16,269 bases of DNA from Coriobacteriales bacterium (GTDB lineage: Bacteria; Actinomycetota; Coriobacteriia; Coriobacteriales; UBA8131), in NCBI GenBank assembly GCA_031268525.1, contig JAIRXA010000026.1:1-16269 (forward strand), read 5' to 3'. This document shows, one piece after another, positions 13,899 through 16,269 of the stretch. Below the pieces are notes generated by a model. That model searched no databases. It was not told the DNA's origin and saw only the letters and a list, made by a program, of their open reading frames with translations. Within the stretch, counting starts at the first letter, position 1. Every line of letters begins with the position of its first letter. A program made the position numbers and the translations under genes.

Positions 13899-15193
13899 TG
13901 TTTTCCTCCCTTGCAGGGAAAGGTCATGCGTGTGGTAAAGCCCTGTGCCCTGTGAGCGAAAAACACACGGCCCCCAACAAAGGCGCATCGCTCCTCAATG
14001 CCTGCCAGACCCATGCCCTGTTTGATGATGCGTTCCTCCTCCTGCCCTGCACGCGTACGTGAGGCTTCTCCTTGCCCTGCGCGTACGGGCGCCACCCCCT
14101 GCTCTCCACTCCCGTTGTCACTGAAATCCACGGTGAGCAACTGTTTGCGCAGACTGATCTGCACCGTAAAGCGAGTAGCCACACTATGGCGCAATACATT
14201 GGTCAGCGTCTCCTGCAGGTTGTCATGTAGACAGATCCAGATCGCCTGCGATACCTGATCCAAAGCGCCTTCGAGCGCAAGTGAGCTTGTGACCTGCGGA
14301 TGGTTGATCTCAAACTCATCCAAAACCGCACGTATCTGTGACGGTCCCGTTGGAACGTGACCCACACGCTCCTCGCGCAGTTCGTGTCGAATCGTATCAA
14401 CACTGTCGCGCAGGTTCTCGGTCGCTCTCTCGATGCTGGCGCGCGCGGTCTCGGGATCGCGCTTCAGTTGCAGCAAAGCGGCCTCCAGCAGCAGGATGGA
14501 GCCCGTCATGCCATGCCCCACCTGATCATGAATGCGCGTTGCCAGCCGATTGCGTTCGGCGGCCCGTCCTTTCGCTTCAATGGTCGTGATAATGCCACGC
14601 TGGGACGAGAGCTTTGCCTCAGACAGCTGAAGCTGCGCATCCCGTATCGTGAGCTCACGGCGGACCTGCGCCAACTGGGCGAGCAGATATGCGCCAAAGA
14701 CTGCCACGGGCAGCACGGCCATCGTTGTGGCCAGAGCGGAGAGCCGTTGCGGAAAGATGATGGCAAGCAGTACCGTTGCCACCAGACTCAGGTAGGCGGC
14801 GATGCGTATCTCGCCACGTCCACAGGCGAGCTCGAAAATGAGGAGTGTGGCCAGAGGCAGGAAACCATCGCGGCAGAGCACGAAAGCACAGACAACCGCG
14901 ACAAGAAGTGCGATCTGGGCGCTCCAGAGGGGTGCCTTCAGCAGACAGAGCAGGAGTTTTGTCGTCAGCAGACAGGCAAGTAGCAGTCCGAAGACGATGG
15001 TCGTGGTCACCGGTGTCCATGGGGAGTCGAACAATGGTGCGGCTGATGCTTCCGAGAAACCGACCGGCAGCGTGGCTGACGCTTCCGAGAAACCGAACGG
15101 CAGCGTTGCCAACGCTCCGGAAAAGCCGAACAGCAGCGTGGCCGACGCCGCAAGCAGTTCAAGCAGGTATGCGAACCAATGTCCTTCCCTCAT
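13895..15193 (-). CDS. HisKA_3 (DesK/NarX-type) membrane sensor histidine kinase
   Basis: 432 residues. Residues 64-175 form about five hydrophobic segments with no large external domain, followed by a coiled coil (176-215), HisKA_3 with phospho-acceptor His222 (ERNRLATRIHDQVGHGM) and the ATPase domain (N332 in the N box, DNGSG 359-363, GMGLAGIEER 393-402). Residues about 20-52 are three 11-residue repeats of the form LPxGFSEASAT, encoded by 33-bp DNA repeats. The linker between the two glycine boxes is about 29 residues of charged, self-similar sequence (RAGQGEA, RAGQEEE), longer than usual. The ATG at 15193 has no Shine-Dalgarno at normal distance; TATTAC six bases before it suggests a possible leaderless transcript. 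The signal is unknown. Confidence 0.9.
   Translation of the reverse strand: MREGHWFAYLLELLAASATLLFGFSGALATLPFGFSEASATLPVGFSEASAAPLFDSPWTPVTTTIVFGLLLACLLTTKLLLCLLKAPLWSAQIALLVAVVCAFVLCRDGFLPLATLLIFELACGRGEIRIAAYLSLVATVLLAIIFPQRLSALATTMAVLPVAVFGAYLLAQLAQVRRELTIRDAQLQLSEAKLSSQRGIITTIEAKGRAAERNRLATRIHDQVGHGMTGSILLLEAALLQLKRDPETARASIERATENLRDSVDTIRHELREERVGHVPTGPSQIRAVLDEFEINHPQVTSSLALEGALDQVSQAIWICLHDNLQETLTNVLRHSVATRFTVQISLRKQLLTVDFSDNGSGEQGVAPVRAGQGEASRTRAGQEEERIIKQGMGLAGIEERCAFVGGRVFFAHRAQGFTTRMTFPCKGGKQ
15039..15137. repeat. 33-bp tandem repeat inside the kinase gene (three units)
   Basis: Units at 15039-15071, 15072-15104 and 15105-15137, with a decaying fourth. Units 1 and 2 differ at three positions, while unit 3 is more diverged. 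The length is a multiple of three, so expansion or contraction would change the kinase N-terminus by 11-residue steps without a frameshift. Confidence 0.8.
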
Positions 15194-15265
15194 AATAGAG
15201 TAATATTACCTCAACTGGCCTCGGATACGCTGGTGGCCACTATTTCAACAAGGGAGGTTTCTTTC
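15194..15265. promoter_or_regulatory. Divergent promoter region, kinase operon / CPBP protease
   Basis: 72 bases. It contains the perfect 10-bp palindrome GTAATATTAC (15200-15209), directly before the kinase start, and the 8-bp palindrome GTGGCCAC (15233-15240), 25 bases before the protease start. On the minus strand TATTAC sits six bases before the kinase ATG. The protease has AGGGAGG at 15251-15257. Either palindrome could be the target of the NarL-type regulator; this is inference. Confidence 0.4.
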
Positions 15266-16269
15266 ATGCGTTTAACGCTCAGCGAACCTCGCATGGTTGC
15301 GGAAGCACGTCAACAGAGTCGCTCGCATCCCCTCATCGTGGAGATACTGATCTGGATCGCGGTCTTCATCGTCGCTGGCCTGGTGATCGAAGGCACACTA
15401 CAGATGATAGTCCTCCTTCCTCAGATACTTACATCGGACGCCTTCCGTGAGTTGATGCAAACAGCAGTCGCATCCGGTACGGCCGAAATCAGCTATGACA
15501 AAATCGCGCAGCTAACGATGGATACACTTACAATCAACGGCCCGTATACCATGCTCTGGATGCTCTTCTCAACACTTGGCCTGATTGCCGGAGTGCTCAT
15601 CTACGTGCGTGCCATTGAACGTCGGCGCTTTACGACAATGGGCTTTCGTCGCGGCCATGCCCTGCGTGAATACCTCCTTGGCCTCCTCGTCGGCGCAGTG
15701 GTCTTCTCCGCATCAATAGGTATCTGCGTGGCTACCGGATCGATGACCTACGAGGGCTTCGTGCTTGGCTCCCTCGGTCTGCTTGCCCTGTTCTTCGTCG
15801 GTTTCATGGTGCAGGGGCTTTCTGAGGAGTTGCTCTGCCGCGGTTACTTCATGGTATCGCTGGCGCGTCGTCAACGTCTGTGGGTGGCGGTCATCATCAG
15901 CTCACTGTTCTTTGCCGCCCTGCATCTCGGCAACAATGGCATCTTTGACACGCCCTTCACGCTGCTCAATCTTACTCTGTTTGGTGTCTTTGCAGGCATC
16001 TACATTCTCAAGCGCGGCAACATCTGGGGAGCGGCAGCCATTCACTCGGTCTGGAACTTCGTTCAGGGTAATCTCTACGGGCTGCCAGTCAGCGGTGGGG
16101 GCAGGATGGAGACGGTCTTCGCCTTCACGCCGGTACGCGAGGGCGTTGCCCCGCTGATCAATGGCGGAGCCTTCGGCCCCGAAGGCGGTCTTGCCGTGAC
16201 TGCGGTACTGCTGGTCGGCTGCGTCATACTGCTGCTGATGAAGACAAACCCTGCGGAGAAGGTCGAGAC
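15266..16269 (+). CDS. CPBP intramembrane metalloprotease, C-terminus beyond window
   Basis: The reading frame runs from the ATG at 15266, with AGGGAGG 8 bases upstream, to the right edge without a stop; 334 residues are visible. It is a multi-helix membrane protein with the three CPBP (CAAX protease and bacteriocin-processing) motifs: EELLCR (Glu187, Glu188, Arg192), FAALH (His220) and HSVWN (His260, Asn264). A region of about 50 residues between the first two helices (50-100) is polar and lies outside. These proteins act as prenyl-type CAAX proteases, in bacteriocin self-immunity or in regulated proteolysis; the substrate cannot be inferred here. It is divergent from a two-component operon, which suggests control by it. 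The last helix (about 308-324) is near the expected end of the protein. Confidence 0.92.
   Translation, partial: MRLTLSEPRMVAEARQQSRSHPLIVEILIWIAVFIVAGLVIEGTLQMIVLLPQILTSDAFRELMQTAVASGTAEISYDKIAQLTMDTLTINGPYTMLWMLFSTLGLIAGVLIYVRAIERRRFTTMGFRRGHALREYLLGLLVGAVVFSASIGICVATGSMTYEGFVLGSLGLLALFFVGFMVQGLSEELLCRGYFMVSLARRQRLWVAVIISSLFFAALHLGNNGIFDTPFTLLNLTLFGVFAGIYILKRGNIWGAAAIHSVWNFVQGNLYGLPVSGGGRMETVFAFTPVREGVAPLINGGAFGPEGGLAVTAVLLVGCVILLLMKTNPAEKVE

Overview
The window looks like a chromosomal segment of an anaerobic Coriobacteriia actinobacterium, most likely Eggerthellaceae. I infer this from three things: a DMSO-reductase-family molybdoenzyme with a Tat/lipobox leader, a housekeeping run M50 protease-trpS-scpA-scpB-rluB, and moderate-to-high GC with actinobacterial-looking proteins. 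The genus cannot be named from the sequence alone.

Positions 1-66 hold the first 22 codons of yebC (minus strand, running off the left edge). Positions 67-7117 are a visibly more AT-rich respiratory module. It contains a TorD-type chaperone (minus), a 316-base divergent regulatory region rich in dyads, a Tat-exported molybdopterin reductase subunit and its four-cluster ferredoxin subunit (plus). Convergent to these is a two-component pair (minus): a sensor kinase with a DUF3365/Tll0287-like extracytoplasmic domain carrying a CxxCH c-type haem motif, and an OmpR-type regulator. No membrane-anchor subunit is present. The simplest reading is a self-contained, redox- or ligand-controlled reductase locus of unknown substrate.

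Positions 7118-11390 (minus) are housekeeping: a site-2-protease-like M50 peptidase, tryptophanyl-tRNA synthetase, the SMC partner proteins ScpA and ScpB, and the 23S rRNA pseudouridine synthase RluB. Start and stop codons are coupled from trpS to scpB, so this is an operon. Divergent from it is queT (plus), a queuosine-precursor ECF transporter subunit with a structured leader.

Positions 12116-13221 hold a 27-bp tandem repeat shared by the converging ends of queT and asd, then asd (aspartate-semialdehyde dehydrogenase, minus). The core of the same repeat recurs at the end of the ferredoxin-subunit gene, 7.6 kb away. Upstream of asd on the same strand are a NarL-type regulator and a DesK/NarX-type (HisKA_3) kinase whose N-terminus is built from 33-bp in-frame repeats. 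Divergent from the kinase is a CPBP intramembrane protease that runs off the right edge.

No tRNA, rRNA, CRISPR array, transposase or integrase was seen. The strongest leads are the haem-sensor/reductase module with its 20-bp palindrome, the stop-codon-associated dispersed repeat, and the queT leader.
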